Below are positions 53,871 to 62,629 of a stretch of DNA of 64,000 nt, one piece after another. The translations under genes and the position numbers were made by a program. The notes beneath the pieces were generated by a model. The model had not been told where the DNA came from. It ran no database searches and saw only the letters and a program-made list of their open reading frames with translations. The stretch's first letter is position 1; each line of letters starts with the position of its first letter. Where the stretch lies: contig NZ_VFWZ01000005.1 in assembly GCF_006443095.1 (NCBI RefSeq), positions 62,001 to 126,000 of the forward strand, written 5' to 3'. The DNA comes from Aquimarina algicola. GTDB lineage: Bacteria > Bacteroidota > Bacteroidia > Flavobacteriales > Flavobacteriaceae.

Positions 53871-53927
53871 TGGAAGGTTTAGAAAAGTAAAGAATCATAT
53901 ATTCTTCAAGTATTACTGTGATCACAA
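53871..53927 (+). repeat. 57-base direct repeat, copy A
   Basis: The 57 bases starting TGGAAGGTTTAGAAAAG and ending TGTGATCACAA recur at 55617-55673 with four differences. The similarity stops sharply at both ends. The sequence includes the palindrome TGTGATCACA. The copies flank the aerolysin-like gene at 54015. The surrounding 314-base gap (53701-54014) otherwise holds only terminators. Confidence 0.8.
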
Positions 53928-53956
53928 GAGAAAGCGTTATGATTTTTCTAAAAATT

Positions 53957-53989
53957 GATTGCTCCAGAAAATACTTTTCCAGAGCAATC
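53957..53989 (-). terminator. Terminator of the second aerolysin-like gene
   Basis: GATTGCTC pairs with GAGCAATC around a 17-base loop. On the minus strand it is followed by AATTTTTAG. It resembles the TGCTCTGG hairpin after the paralogue at 34329. Confidence 0.6.
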
Positions 53990-54014
53990 TTCAATTGTTT
54001 AAAAAATTAAGTGA

Positions 54015-55079
54015 TTATAATTTTCTACAATTAACTTTTTCTACTTTATAACTAAAGAATTGATTCTTAGCTTGAAAAGTTTTAATAACTTTATTATTTC
54101 TAAATTTCTCAGGTAGAGCAAACCATTCTGCAGCATTATCATATCCAGGTCTATTGAAAAAGAAAACATTAAAAAATTGAAATGCCGGAGCTCTATTACC
54201 AAAAATAGTTCCTTCTCTATCTGGATAAATACTAATTCTACCTGCAACATTCATTCTAAGATCATATGTAGTAACCGTTTCAATTTTTTCTTCTAGAAGC
54301 CTGAAATCACATACAGAGCCAGGCGGAATCGTTTTGTTGCTTTCGAAATTAATTTCTACCGATTCTGTTTGTGAACTTATTGTTGTAGTTTCATTTTCTT
54401 TACTGTAATCAAAAGTTTTACTCGCTGAGCCTCCAAGATTAAATATTCTTATTGGAAAGCCAACAGATACTTCTACTGATGCTGAACCACCAGATGACCT
54501 TGTATTTGAAACACTTTTTTCTATAGTTTGTGATCGCGTTCTTTTTCCTAGATTTCCTGCTTCTCTGGGTTGATTTCCTGGATTAACTTTTTCTACTTGC
54601 GCTATAACACTTGGAGGACCTAAACTAACTCTTCTTACATCTCCAACACGTCTTCGAGTAAGTCTCCAATTAAGTTTTGTATTTTCATTTGATCTTCTTC
54701 CTCCTTGACCAAATGTCTGTTCATTAATTTCTGCGGTGAGTATTCGCCCACTAAGCGCTGTTCCTGCTGTACGTTGTAATCTGAAAAAAAGTTCATCACG
54801 TACAGGAAGAATGTTCTCTTTTAAAAGTTTGTTTAAATCAGACTCTGGCATTTTTTTAAGAAAAACATTAGACTGCTTTGATAAATTCGTATTATTAATA
54901 TCCATCAAGTAGTCACTTTCTAATACTTTTTTTCCTTTTTCATTTATTACAAAAGCTTCTTCTTCTTCAATTAATTCTAGATTTTCACTTTCTTCTGTAA
55001 CTTCCCCTTTTTCACAAGAGATGACTCCAATTGCTAGAATTAAAAGCCATAAGTACATTTTCGGTTTTAAAATATTCAT
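54015..55079 (-). CDS. Lipoprotein with aerolysin/ETX-MTX2-like segment (copy 2)
   Basis: A 354-residue lipoprotein (GVISC, Cys22) with an acidic linker (NLELIEEEEAF). It is a paralogue of the protein at 34329: same start MN/INLKPK, same WxLTR string (LNWRLTRRRVGDVRR / AKWVLTRSKTNTDRK), Cys in VCDFRLL and in the C-terminal NCRKL. Residues 178-280 are Ser/Thr-rich and alternate (TIEKSVSNTRSSGGSASVEVSVG, FDYSKENETTTISSQTESVE), followed by TIPPGSVCDFRLLEEKIE and TTYDLRMNVAGRI. The IPPGS turn before the strand fits ETX/MTX2 and aerolysin proteins. It may form or resemble a beta-pore assembly at the cell surface. The promoter module at 55143 is shared with the other copy. Confidence 0.65.
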   Translation of the reverse strand: MNILKPKMYLWLLILAIGVISCEKGEVTEESENLELIEEEEAFVINEKGKKVLESDYLMDINNTNLSKQSNVFLKKMPESDLNKLLKENILPVRDELFFRLQRTAGTALSGRILTAEINEQTFGQGGRRSNENTKLNWRLTRRRVGDVRRVSLGPPSVIAQVEKVNPGNQPREAGNLGKRTRSQTIEKSVSNTRSSGGSASVEVSVGFPIRIFNLGGSASKTFDYSKENETTTISSQTESVEINFESNKTIPPGSVCDFRLLEEKIETVTTYDLRMNVAGRISIYPDREGTIFGNRAPAFQFFNVFFFNRPGYDNAAEWFALPEKFRNNKVIKTFQAKNQFFSYKVEKVNCRKL

Positions 55080-55142
55080 AATGATTTGTATTAGTTAATT
55101 CTGCCTACTCTTTTTAAAGGTTTTCGGCTTGCCCTATTTTAA

Positions 55143-55250
55143 GTTGATCAACACTTCTAAATTAGTTGGGATTTTTTGATTTGAATAAAAAATGAGGTAG
55201 TCAAGAGGTAAGCATATGAGGTTAGCAAAAGGTTAGCAATGAGGTAAATA
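55143..55250 (-). promoter_or_regulatory. Conserved control module, copy 2
   Basis: GTTGATCAAC (55143-55152) lies 64 bases upstream of the gene start, with TAATTT six bases before it on the minus strand. Direct repeats AGGTAGTCA (55195), AGGTAAGCA (55206), AGGTTAGCA (55219), AGGTTAGCA (55230) and AGGTAAATA (55242) follow with spacing 11, 13, 11 and 12. The first repeat is 52 bases from the palindrome, exactly as at 35482. Confidence 0.75.
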
Positions 55251-55786
55251 ATACACACAAACAAAGAATAAGTTATTCATTTTCAGAGGTTATTACAATA
55301 ATCTCATTTTTGTTTAGAAATATATGAGAGGTTTTAAAAATAAAAACGTTTCTATGATTTGTACTTTTAAACCTTACACTTAAAACCTTAGTGAAATCAA
55401 TTTTTATTTTTACAAGCCTATTCTTCATTTTTGGCCAAGCCGTATTGTACTCCCAGAACACATTTTATCAGAAAAATCTGAGAGATTGATAGTATACAAA
55501 AACTATTTGTATAAGATTCTATTTCATCGGGAACCGAAATTCAAAAAAAACAATTGGAAAGATCTATTAAATTATAATATCCGGAAGGAATGTCCAGAGC
55601 ATAATTAGATTTAATCTGGAAGGTTTAGGAAAGTAAAGAATCATATATTCCGCAAGTGTTACTGTGATCACAAAACTGTTCAGACATTTTAGAAAGAAGC
55701 CATTCCTTATGAGATCATTATTAAACGATTTGAATCAAATATAATAAAAGAAAAAAATGAACTTTACCTCTCAAAAACTAAATATT
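55251..55786. other. Gap between control module and SDR gene
   Basis: This stretch contains one doubtful short minus-strand frame (55273-55461), rejected as a gene, and repeat copy B at 55617. The promoter of the SDR gene may lie in or after the repeat. Confidence 0.4.
55617..55673 (+). repeat. 57-base direct repeat, copy B
   Basis: This matches 53871-53927 at 53 of 57 positions. It ends 113 bases before the SDR gene start at 55787 and could contribute to its regulation through the TGTGATCACA palindrome. Confidence 0.8.
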
Positions 55787-56422
55787 ATGGAAAACGTATT
55801 AATTGCAGGAGCCAATGGAGGCGTAGGAAAAAGAATTGTAGATCTTTTGGAAATCTCAGAACACTACAAACCTGTTGCAATGATTAGAAGAAAGGATCAA
55901 AAGAAACAGTTCGAAAGTAGAAATATAGCTACAGTAGTTGCAGATTTAGAAAAAGACATTTCTGGTATTACTGAAGGAATTGATAAGGTAATTTTTGCTG
56001 CTGGTTCCGGAGGCAAAAAAGTTGTAACTGTGGATCAGGAAGGAGCAAAAAAACTAATAGATTTAGCCGCCAAAACTCAAATTAAAAAATTTGTCATGCT
56101 TAGTTCGATGGGAGCAGATTCACCCGAAGATGTTGATAAATTAAAAGAGTATTTGAGAGCAAAGCACAATGCTGATGAATACTTAAAAAGGAGTAATCTA
56201 AATTTTACGATTGTAAGACCAGGAAGTCTAACGGATAAACCGGGAACAGGTAAAATAATTTTAGATTCAAAATTGGAGAATTCTGGTGAGATAAGCAGAG
56301 ATGATGTAGCAGAAACCTTAGTGAAATCACTACAAGATGAAAATGCTCATAATTCTATTTTTGAAATTTTGGAGGGAGATCGCTTAATTTCTGATGAAAT
56401 ACAAAAAGTATCATCAATTTAA
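55787..56422 (+). CDS. Atypical SDR family NAD(P)-binding protein
   Basis: A 211-residue Rossmann-fold protein. The start MENVLIAGANGGVGKR is preferred over an ATG ten codons upstream because the dinucleotide loop (AGANGGVGKRIVDLL) normally begins at the N-terminus. VIFAAGSGG, KFVMLSSMGADSPED and NFTIVRPGSLTD are the marks of the SDR_a5 group, which includes YwnB and related proteins that lack the classic Tyr-Lys pair. It probably senses redox state or reduces a small substrate; this is not defined. It is a single gene. Confidence 0.83.
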   Translation: MENVLIAGANGGVGKRIVDLLEISEHYKPVAMIRRKDQKKQFESRNIATVVADLEKDISGITEGIDKVIFAAGSGGKKVVTVDQEGAKKLIDLAAKTQIKKFVMLSSMGADSPEDVDKLKEYLRAKHNADEYLKRSNLNFTIVRPGSLTDKPGTGKIILDSKLENSGEISRDDVAETLVKSLQDENAHNSIFEILEGDRLISDEIQKVSSI

Positions 56423-56474
56423 TTTAAAGACCAGGTCGTTCTAAAATCAAAAGTACCGCGATATTGATAATTTC

Positions 56475-57362
56475 TTAGATTTTTAATTTAATCCCCCCTC
56501 TTATATATAAACTATTTTGATCGTTTACCGTTAAAATATCTTCTTGATTATCATTGCGTAATCTAATATCGTTAATGATAGTAAAACCGCTATATATATA
56601 AAACACTAAATTTTCGGTTATATAATACTCATATCCTAAACCTGCTAATGCAATCGTCATAGAAATGTTGTTAGCAGTCCTAGATTGTTGCGTATCAGGT
56701 GATGTAAAAGTTCGATTATTTTGGATATTTGCAAAAAAGCCATCAAGAGTAACAAAACTTTGAAAAATACTTTTTTTGCTCAAATAGTATTTAATATTTG
56801 TTTTGGGAACACCTAGTACAAAAGACCAATTTGTATGAAATCTACGATAATAATTTACAAAGGGAAGCGGAAAGGGTCTCCCGGCTGTAGTCGAATATCT
56901 TAATCCTAAAATGAGTCTCCATGGTTTAGCAAGGTTTTTCTCAGTAACATCTTTAACAAAATAAAAGGAACCTGTAAACAGTAGATCATCATTTTTTAAT
57001 CCTTCTCCTTCAAAATTTGACGCGACAATTGTTCCTAATTGAGCCGCAAATCTCCAGTTGTTTTTCAGTTTAAAAGTATATCCCAGACTTGCCTCAAAAG
57101 AACTAAAACGTTCTAAATTACTAGTATCAAAAGAAGTACTATCCCTATATATAAAATTTACATTTCTATATTCTATGCCAGGGACTATGTAACTATCATT
57201 GTCATTTAGTTTTATAGGGACCTGTATAAACGTCCGAAATCTTCTGAAGGAGTTATCACTATTTTTTTGTGGAAAAAAAGTATACTCTACGCGTGCAAGA
57301 TCAGATAACTGAGAAAAGACAATTGTATTTTTTAGAAAAATTAAAATAATGATATATCTCAT
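56475..57362 (-). CDS. Outer membrane beta-barrel protein, DUF6268-like
   Basis: A 295-residue secreted protein with a signal peptide (IIILIFLKNTIVFSQ). It is made of alternating amphipathic strands (RFRTFIQVPIKLND, SYIVPGIEYRNVNFIYRD, FEASLGYTFKLKNNWRFAAQLG, WRLILGLRYSTTAG, YEYYITENLVFYIYSGF, NSLYIRGGIKLKI), ending with an isoleucine after a lysine. The layout resembles DUF6268 barrel proteins. It follows the large phosphoesterase-barrel gene by six bases on the same strand, so they form an operon and may act together in the outer membrane. Confidence 0.75.
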   Translation of the reverse strand: MRYIIILIFLKNTIVFSQLSDLARVEYTFFPQKNSDNSFRRFRTFIQVPIKLNDNDSYIVPGIEYRNVNFIYRDSTSFDTSNLERFSSFEASLGYTFKLKNNWRFAAQLGTIVASNFEGEGLKNDDLLFTGSFYFVKDVTEKNLAKPWRLILGLRYSTTAGRPFPLPFVNYYRRFHTNWSFVLGVPKTNIKYYLSKKSIFQSFVTLDGFFANIQNNRTFTSPDTQQSRTANNISMTIALAGLGYEYYITENLVFYIYSGFTIINDIRLRNDNQEDILTVNDQNSLYIRGGIKLKI

Positions 57363-57368
57363 ACAGAT

Positions 57369-60300
57369 TTAAAATTTAAACATAAACGCAAAAGAGAATC
57401 GAGCTCCATCTTCTCCTGTAAATAGATTTAAAGTACCACTAATGGCATCTGCACTATTAATCCAAAGTCCGCCTCCTATATTATTGTGCCATTTATCATT
57501 ATCTCGATTGCGATTACTTTTGAGCCATACTCTACCGGTATCGGCACCAGCAAAAAGTCCAATTTGTATTGGTAATACCCTTGTTTTGAACTGATCGAAA
57601 CTATATCTTATATCTAGACTTCCTGCTAATGATGACTGTCCAGAGAAACGTTGATTTCGATATCCACGTAATAAGTTTTCTCCTCCGAGTTGTGCAGATT
57701 GATAAAATTCATATAAACGACCAATGTTAAATTGACTTTGCGCAGCAGTTTTTAATACCCATTTTCTGTTTCTTGATAAAGAATTGTAGAATCCTAAGTA
57801 AGATTTAATATATCCAAAAGATCTTTCTGTATGATCAATATTCATTCTTCCTCCAATATTAAAATCAAATTTCATCCCACGAGTTGGATTTATAGTTATA
57901 TCATAACTCTCATATTGATATATTGCATCTAAACCAGTAAACCACTTTCTATTAAAAAACTCTGGATCATCAGAACTTACCTCATTTGAAATAAAGCGAT
58001 TAGCTGTGTTATCTGCTTGTATTCCTTCAACAGACAGATGATATTTAAAAAGGCTACCAAATCTTCCATTTTTTATTGCTCCAATGGCAATGCTATAAGT
58101 ACTCAATTTTACACGATTATAATCAAAGCCTAATTTATCTTGGTTATTTTCTGAAGCGTTACCGAATCCAAAAAAATTAACTGCAAAATTAGGACTAGTA
58201 TATTTACCTTCTAAGAGTAGATTATAGTTTCCTAAAATACCTGCAAATTCACCTTTGTATCCTACATCGAATCCCTGAGTAGCAAAATAAAATCCTGTGT
58301 TGATTTTATGCTGTGTTGTAAACGGATTTTGATAGAAACCCTTAGAAGTAATAATTGTTGAGGCTCCTATCTTCACCCCATCATCTGGGTTAAATCCTAT
58401 AGTTGGAAGAACAGAAGTCGTCGTGATAATATTCTCATCTTTGTTAAACAGATTAATATTATATCTATTGGTTAATTTTATACCAGCACCTCCTTTCCTT
58501 TTAAAGGTATTAGGTTTACTTTTATGATCATAAATCTTTACTTTTCTACCTTTTTTGATATCATAGACGTCATTGTTCTGTCCTCCTATAATTCTGATTT
58601 TAATTGGTCTCTTTGGAGTTCCGTAGACTTTAAATTGGTCATCATCATCTAATCCATAAATCCATATTTCCTTGGTATCTTTTTTATTATAAATTTGACT
58701 ACTAATAGTGTCTGCTTTTTTCCCATCTTTTATTCTAGAAATTGTAATTTTAGTATTTCCATCATTTTGACGTTCGATATCAATAAAATCATCTTTATCA
58801 GTCCCGGTAAGGATAATAAGATCTGATAAATAATCATAATAGCGATTTGCAATATTTTTAAGGTTATCTCTTCGTCCCTTTAAGTTTTCTTTTATTATTT
58901 TTAAATCTCTTCCTTTAGCTTTGGGTGGAATGTTCTGAAAAGCTTTTTCAATGTTTTCATCAGAAAGATTTTTTTGAATATATTCTGCTTGTTTTGTCCA
59001 TTCTTCTCTCTTACTATTTCTGATGAGTGTTCGGTCTAACCTAGTAGCAGCAATATTCATCCATTTTACATTTTTTAGTTCTTTGTCGTATACTTGAAAC
59101 TGATTGGCAAAGCCTAATATCCCTCGTAGTGCTCCCATAAAACCACCATCAAAATTCGAAAATGCCTGATCTCGATCTCTCGGGATTGGTTTGAAAATAT
59201 GATCTCCATTACCCAATTTAAACTCTGCCCAACGCCATTGATCTTGATGACGATCCCAATCGCCGATCAACATATCAAACAACCTTGCTCTTATATAAGC
59301 AGATTCATCAATTTTGTATTTTTCATCCCTTCGTAATCTTTCATAAACATCTGAAGTACTTTCTATATCATCTGGTTTGCCAAAAGAAGAAAGGTTTTTG
59401 TGGTGTTCTTCGGGTCGCTCAACAATCATGTATAATTCATTTCCATGATCTAGGTTGTATTTTCCCAGGGCTCTTTGTTTGGGAACATAGTAAATTTTGG
59501 GATTGGTATGATATACACCTATAGCATCCGATAATTCAGGAATTACCGTGAAAATATATGGATGAGAAGCAGTATAAAAATCTTTCAGAATATCCTCTGA
59601 TATAGTGTTCTCAAGAGATTCTTCGATGTAGTTATCTTTGAACATTGTTGATTGCAAGAATTTGACCCCACTTTTTTTCAGGGCTCTCATGTTAAATTCT
59701 CTTCCGTCTTTGGTTTTGAGCCTTACAGACCTTGTTTGATGTCCCCCTCCTTTACGGACTACTTCCATACCACCATATAAAGTATCTAACATAGCAACTT
59801 TGGCTTTAATTTTTGTACCATAAAGATCACGATAATGATCTCCCCAGATGCTTTCGTAAAATTCTGTTCTTTCGGTAGATTCAGAATTATATACAGATGC
59901 ATCTACCACATTTTGCTTTATAAGGGGAAGGTCTTCCAGATCGTAACGGCTTTCGGGTTTAAATACTTCTTTTTTGTAAATCAGTTGGGGCTCATTGTTA
60001 TTATTACCAAAGTAGGATACCCAGGATGAACCATCTTTATAGATATCAAGTTTGGCAAAGCCTTGACCTGTATAAGCAAAAAGTCCGTCATTGCCCAATG
60101 TTGCATACGAACTTTTAGAACCTGCTCCCGAAACAATTTGTTTAATGCCTTCATGTTCTATATATTGTAATGAGTGTTCATGACCTGAAGCAAATATGAC
60201 TTTTTCTGCTCCTTTAGCTAGTGTTTCTAACCTTTTGACTAACGATTTGTACTGTTTATTTTGATTGTCTTGTATAGAAATAGCGCCTGAAGTTCTTATT

Positions 60301-61085
60301 TGCATTGCTATCGAACCTAAGACTGGCAAAGGAACTTTTTTTTGAGATGGGAACAGATGTTTTGCAAGCCTGTATTGCCCACCATGAGATCCATTAGTAT
60401 ATAGCGGGTGATGTAATGCAAAGAGAATGGTTTTATTTTGATTTTTTTTGAACTCACTTTCTACCTCTAAAAACATAGCTTCTCTTGTTTTAATCTCAGG
60501 ACAATTATCATTGATTGTCGGATGCTTGTCCCAATCTTGTAGATACCATTGTGAATCTAAAATTATTAGTTGAATGTTTTTTGTAATGCTTATACTTTCT
60601 AGAGCACATCCTACTTTAGGTCTGAAAAGCTTTTTGTCATCTAGTTTATTTTCTACATACTTTTTTTCTCTTTCTAGGCCTTTTATTCCTTCATTATACC
60701 AATCATGATTACCAGGGATAAAGTAAGTTTGTCCTTCAAATGTCTCTACAGATTTAATCTGGGCATCTAATCGATGTTCTGCAATAGCTCTATCTTTTTC
60801 TACTTTTTTGGGCATGCCATCAGGATAAATATTATCACCCAAAAAGATTACATGATCATTCTTTTGTTGGTTTCTCTCTAAATATTTCTCCAACATAAGT
60901 AACCCCGGAGCACTTTTACCAGGTTTAGAATAGCCAGCGTCACCGATAAGATAAAATGTCCTTTCGATTTCACTATCCTGTTTTGACAAAGTCTGATCAA
61001 ATGGTTCTTTATATTTTGGTTTGTAGGTCGCACAGCCACCTAGTAATACTATTAATAATATGAACGAGAAATATTTATAATTCAT
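57369..61085 (-). CDS. Metallophosphoesterase - possible kinase-like segment - Omp85-type barrel fusion lipoprotein
   Basis: A 1238-residue lipoprotein (LLGGC, Cys18; the ATG at 61085 is used rather than 61130, which lies in the previous gene). Residues about 40-330 are a calcineurin-like phosphoesterase: GDAGYS, FLGDNIYPDG, IPGNHDWY, ALHHPLYTNGSHGG, ASGHEHSLQYI. The middle, about 420-740, contains VRKGGGHQTRSVRLKT, RALKKSG, ARLFDMLIGDWDRHQDQWRW and PIPRDRDQAFSNFDG, which recall the catalytic DRH-x-x-N/Q and following D-rich strings of FAM20/CotH-type kinases. Residues about 870-1238 form an outer membrane barrel like Omp85/surface antigen proteins (GGENLLRGYRNQRFSGQSSLAGSLDIRYSF, ending FAFMFKF). 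It should sit in the outer membrane with the enzyme part anchored beside it. The kinase reading is an inference. Confidence 0.78.
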   Translation of the reverse strand: MNYKYFSFILLIVLLGGCATYKPKYKEPFDQTLSKQDSEIERTFYLIGDAGYSKPGKSAPGLLMLEKYLERNQQKNDHVIFLGDNIYPDGMPKKVEKDRAIAEHRLDAQIKSVETFEGQTYFIPGNHDWYNEGIKGLEREKKYVENKLDDKKLFRPKVGCALESISITKNIQLIILDSQWYLQDWDKHPTINDNCPEIKTREAMFLEVESEFKKNQNKTILFALHHPLYTNGSHGGQYRLAKHLFPSQKKVPLPVLGSIAMQIRTSGAISIQDNQNKQYKSLVKRLETLAKGAEKVIFASGHEHSLQYIEHEGIKQIVSGAGSKSSYATLGNDGLFAYTGQGFAKLDIYKDGSSWVSYFGNNNNEPQLIYKKEVFKPESRYDLEDLPLIKQNVVDASVYNSESTERTEFYESIWGDHYRDLYGTKIKAKVAMLDTLYGGMEVVRKGGGHQTRSVRLKTKDGREFNMRALKKSGVKFLQSTMFKDNYIEESLENTISEDILKDFYTASHPYIFTVIPELSDAIGVYHTNPKIYYVPKQRALGKYNLDHGNELYMIVERPEEHHKNLSSFGKPDDIESTSDVYERLRRDEKYKIDESAYIRARLFDMLIGDWDRHQDQWRWAEFKLGNGDHIFKPIPRDRDQAFSNFDGGFMGALRGILGFANQFQVYDKELKNVKWMNIAATRLDRTLIRNSKREEWTKQAEYIQKNLSDENIEKAFQNIPPKAKGRDLKIIKENLKGRRDNLKNIANRYYDYLSDLIILTGTDKDDFIDIERQNDGNTKITISRIKDGKKADTISSQIYNKKDTKEIWIYGLDDDDQFKVYGTPKRPIKIRIIGGQNNDVYDIKKGRKVKIYDHKSKPNTFKRKGGAGIKLTNRYNINLFNKDENIITTTSVLPTIGFNPDDGVKIGASTIITSKGFYQNPFTTQHKINTGFYFATQGFDVGYKGEFAGILGNYNLLLEGKYTSPNFAVNFFGFGNASENNQDKLGFDYNRVKLSTYSIAIGAIKNGRFGSLFKYHLSVEGIQADNTANRFISNEVSSDDPEFFNRKWFTGLDAIYQYESYDITINPTRGMKFDFNIGGRMNIDHTERSFGYIKSYLGFYNSLSRNRKWVLKTAAQSQFNIGRLYEFYQSAQLGGENLLRGYRNQRFSGQSSLAGSLDIRYSFDQFKTRVLPIQIGLFAGADTGRVWLKSNRNRDNDKWHNNIGGGLWINSADAISGTLNLFTGEDGARFSFAFMFKF

Positions 61086-61099
61086 TAATTTTTTTATTT

Positions 61100-62623
61100 T
61101 TAAATCGTTTGAGAAACAAAATGTTCCCATTCGGCAAATTTTTCTTCAGACATTACTCTCTCCATTTTTACTTGTCCACCTTTTTTCTTTTGTGTACCAT
61201 TCCATTCAGAGAAGATATGTACAGGAATTTTAGTAACAATAAGTCCTTTTAAAGCTTTACCTCTAGCTACTTTATAATTTTTGTTTGCACTTTTTAGGTT
61301 TTCATCCAGAGTTTTAGCCAATAGTTGATCGCTAACATCGCTATCTGTTCCCAAATACCAATGATGATAAAATTCATTATCTATTTTGGTAGCGGCTAGT
61401 GTAAATTCTGGGATTTCTATATCAAATTTTTCTTCAACTTCTTGCAGTGCAGTATTCATTTTATGAACAGAAAGTTGTGATCCAACAACATTGAGAAAAA
61501 ATTTTGTTCTTCCTGTGATTCTAATTTCTGCTCTTTTTATATCTGTAAATTCAATTGTATCACCGATGACATATCTCCATGCACCAGAAACTGTACTTAT
61601 TATGAGTACATAATCTTGATCTGTTTCTACATCAGCCAAAGTAATACATGGAGCGCTTTGTTTTAATGAACCATCAGAATTGATATATTCTGGTTTGAAA
61701 GGAACAAATTCAAAATATATTCCATTATCAGTTATTAGTTTCATAGCATCAGTATCTGGACGTTCCTGATAGGCTATAAATCCTTCTGAAGCTAAATAAG
61801 TGTCTATAACAGTAATTGGATGTGCTAACAGTTTATTAAAACTTTTTTCATATGGGGAAAAAGCAACTCCACCAGATGTATATACTTGTAGATTAGGCCA
61901 TATGTCATGGATATTGTCAACATTATGGTAATCAATTACTTTTTGTAACATCAATTCCATCCATGAAGGGATCCCACTTAGTGCTCCAATATCCCAATCT
62001 TTGGCTTTCTCTGCAATACGTTGAATACGGAGGTCCCAATCATCAATTTTAGCAATTTCTTTTCCTGGTTTGTAGTACCCTTCAAACCAGAAGGGAATAT
62101 TACTAGCACTAATGCCACTGATTTCTCCCTCTAAATGATCATCATTTTCTTTTAAATCAGTAGAACTTCCTAGCATCATAATTTCTTTCTCAAAAAAAGA
62201 AGCGGGGAGATCAAAATTTGACAGTGCTTCTACTTGCTTAATACCTGCTCTTTGGATAGCATTTAACATATCATCCGTTACAGGTATTCTTTTACTTTTT
62301 TTTCCTGTTGTTCCTGAACTAAGTGCAAAATAGTCTGGTGTTCCTGGCCAAGTGACATTTTCTTCTCCATCGATTACTTTATGCCACCATTGATCATACA
62401 ATTGATGATAATCAAAATAAGGTACTTCTTTTGCAAAATCTTCTTGAATCTCATCTGATTGAAGAATGAGTTCGAAACTATATCGTTTACCGAATCTAGT
62501 ATTAGATGCTTTTTTTAATATATTATAAAGTGTTTTTTGTTGTGCTTCGACATGATTAGGTTCGGTCGATAAAGCTCCTTTTAGTTCGATAGCACCTTTT
62601 ATGATTGATCCAATTATTTTCAT
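61100..62623 (-). CDS. GH3 auxin-responsive promoter family protein (acyl-adenylating)
   Basis: A 507-residue enzyme of the GH3 branch of the ANL superfamily (not glycoside hydrolase family 3). PDYFALSSGTTGKKSKRIPVT is the ATP-binding P-loop, LQVYTSGGVAFSPYEKSF and DTYLASEGFIAYQERPD the acyl and adenine pockets, and VLIISTVSGAWRYVIGDTIEFTD with RITGRTKFFLNVVGSQLS the end of the domain. Plant members join amino acids to jasmonate or auxin; bacterial substrates are unknown. It is 14 bases upstream of the phosphoesterase-barrel gene and 6 bases downstream of the HD gene, so the four genes probably form one operon. Confidence 0.88.
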   Translation of the reverse strand: MKIIGSIIKGAIELKGALSTEPNHVEAQQKTLYNILKKASNTRFGKRYSFELILQSDEIQEDFAKEVPYFDYHQLYDQWWHKVIDGEENVTWPGTPDYFALSSGTTGKKSKRIPVTDDMLNAIQRAGIKQVEALSNFDLPASFFEKEIMMLGSSTDLKENDDHLEGEISGISASNIPFWFEGYYKPGKEIAKIDDWDLRIQRIAEKAKDWDIGALSGIPSWMELMLQKVIDYHNVDNIHDIWPNLQVYTSGGVAFSPYEKSFNKLLAHPITVIDTYLASEGFIAYQERPDTDAMKLITDNGIYFEFVPFKPEYINSDGSLKQSAPCITLADVETDQDYVLIISTVSGAWRYVIGDTIEFTDIKRAEIRITGRTKFFLNVVGSQLSVHKMNTALQEVEEKFDIEIPEFTLAATKIDNEFYHHWYLGTDSDVSDQLLAKTLDENLKSANKNYKVARGKALKGLIVTKIPVHIFSEWNGTQKKKGGQVKMERVMSEEKFAEWEHFVSQTI

Positions 62624-62629
62624 ATTATT

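Noticed and set aside
55195-55250. CRISPR-like array
   Set aside because: The units are only 9 bases long with 2- to 4-base spacers, and they lie in a promoter. They fit protein-binding repeats.
55273-55461. 62-codon minus-strand frame between the aerolysin-like control region and the SDR gene
   Set aside because: No recognisable motif, and it lies just behind the repeat-rich control region. It may be a relic, but there is no support for calling it a gene.
61100-62623. Glycoside hydrolase family 3
   Set aside because: The GH3 name here refers to the auxin-responsive adenylating family. The sequence has an ATP-binding P-loop and no glycosidase motif.
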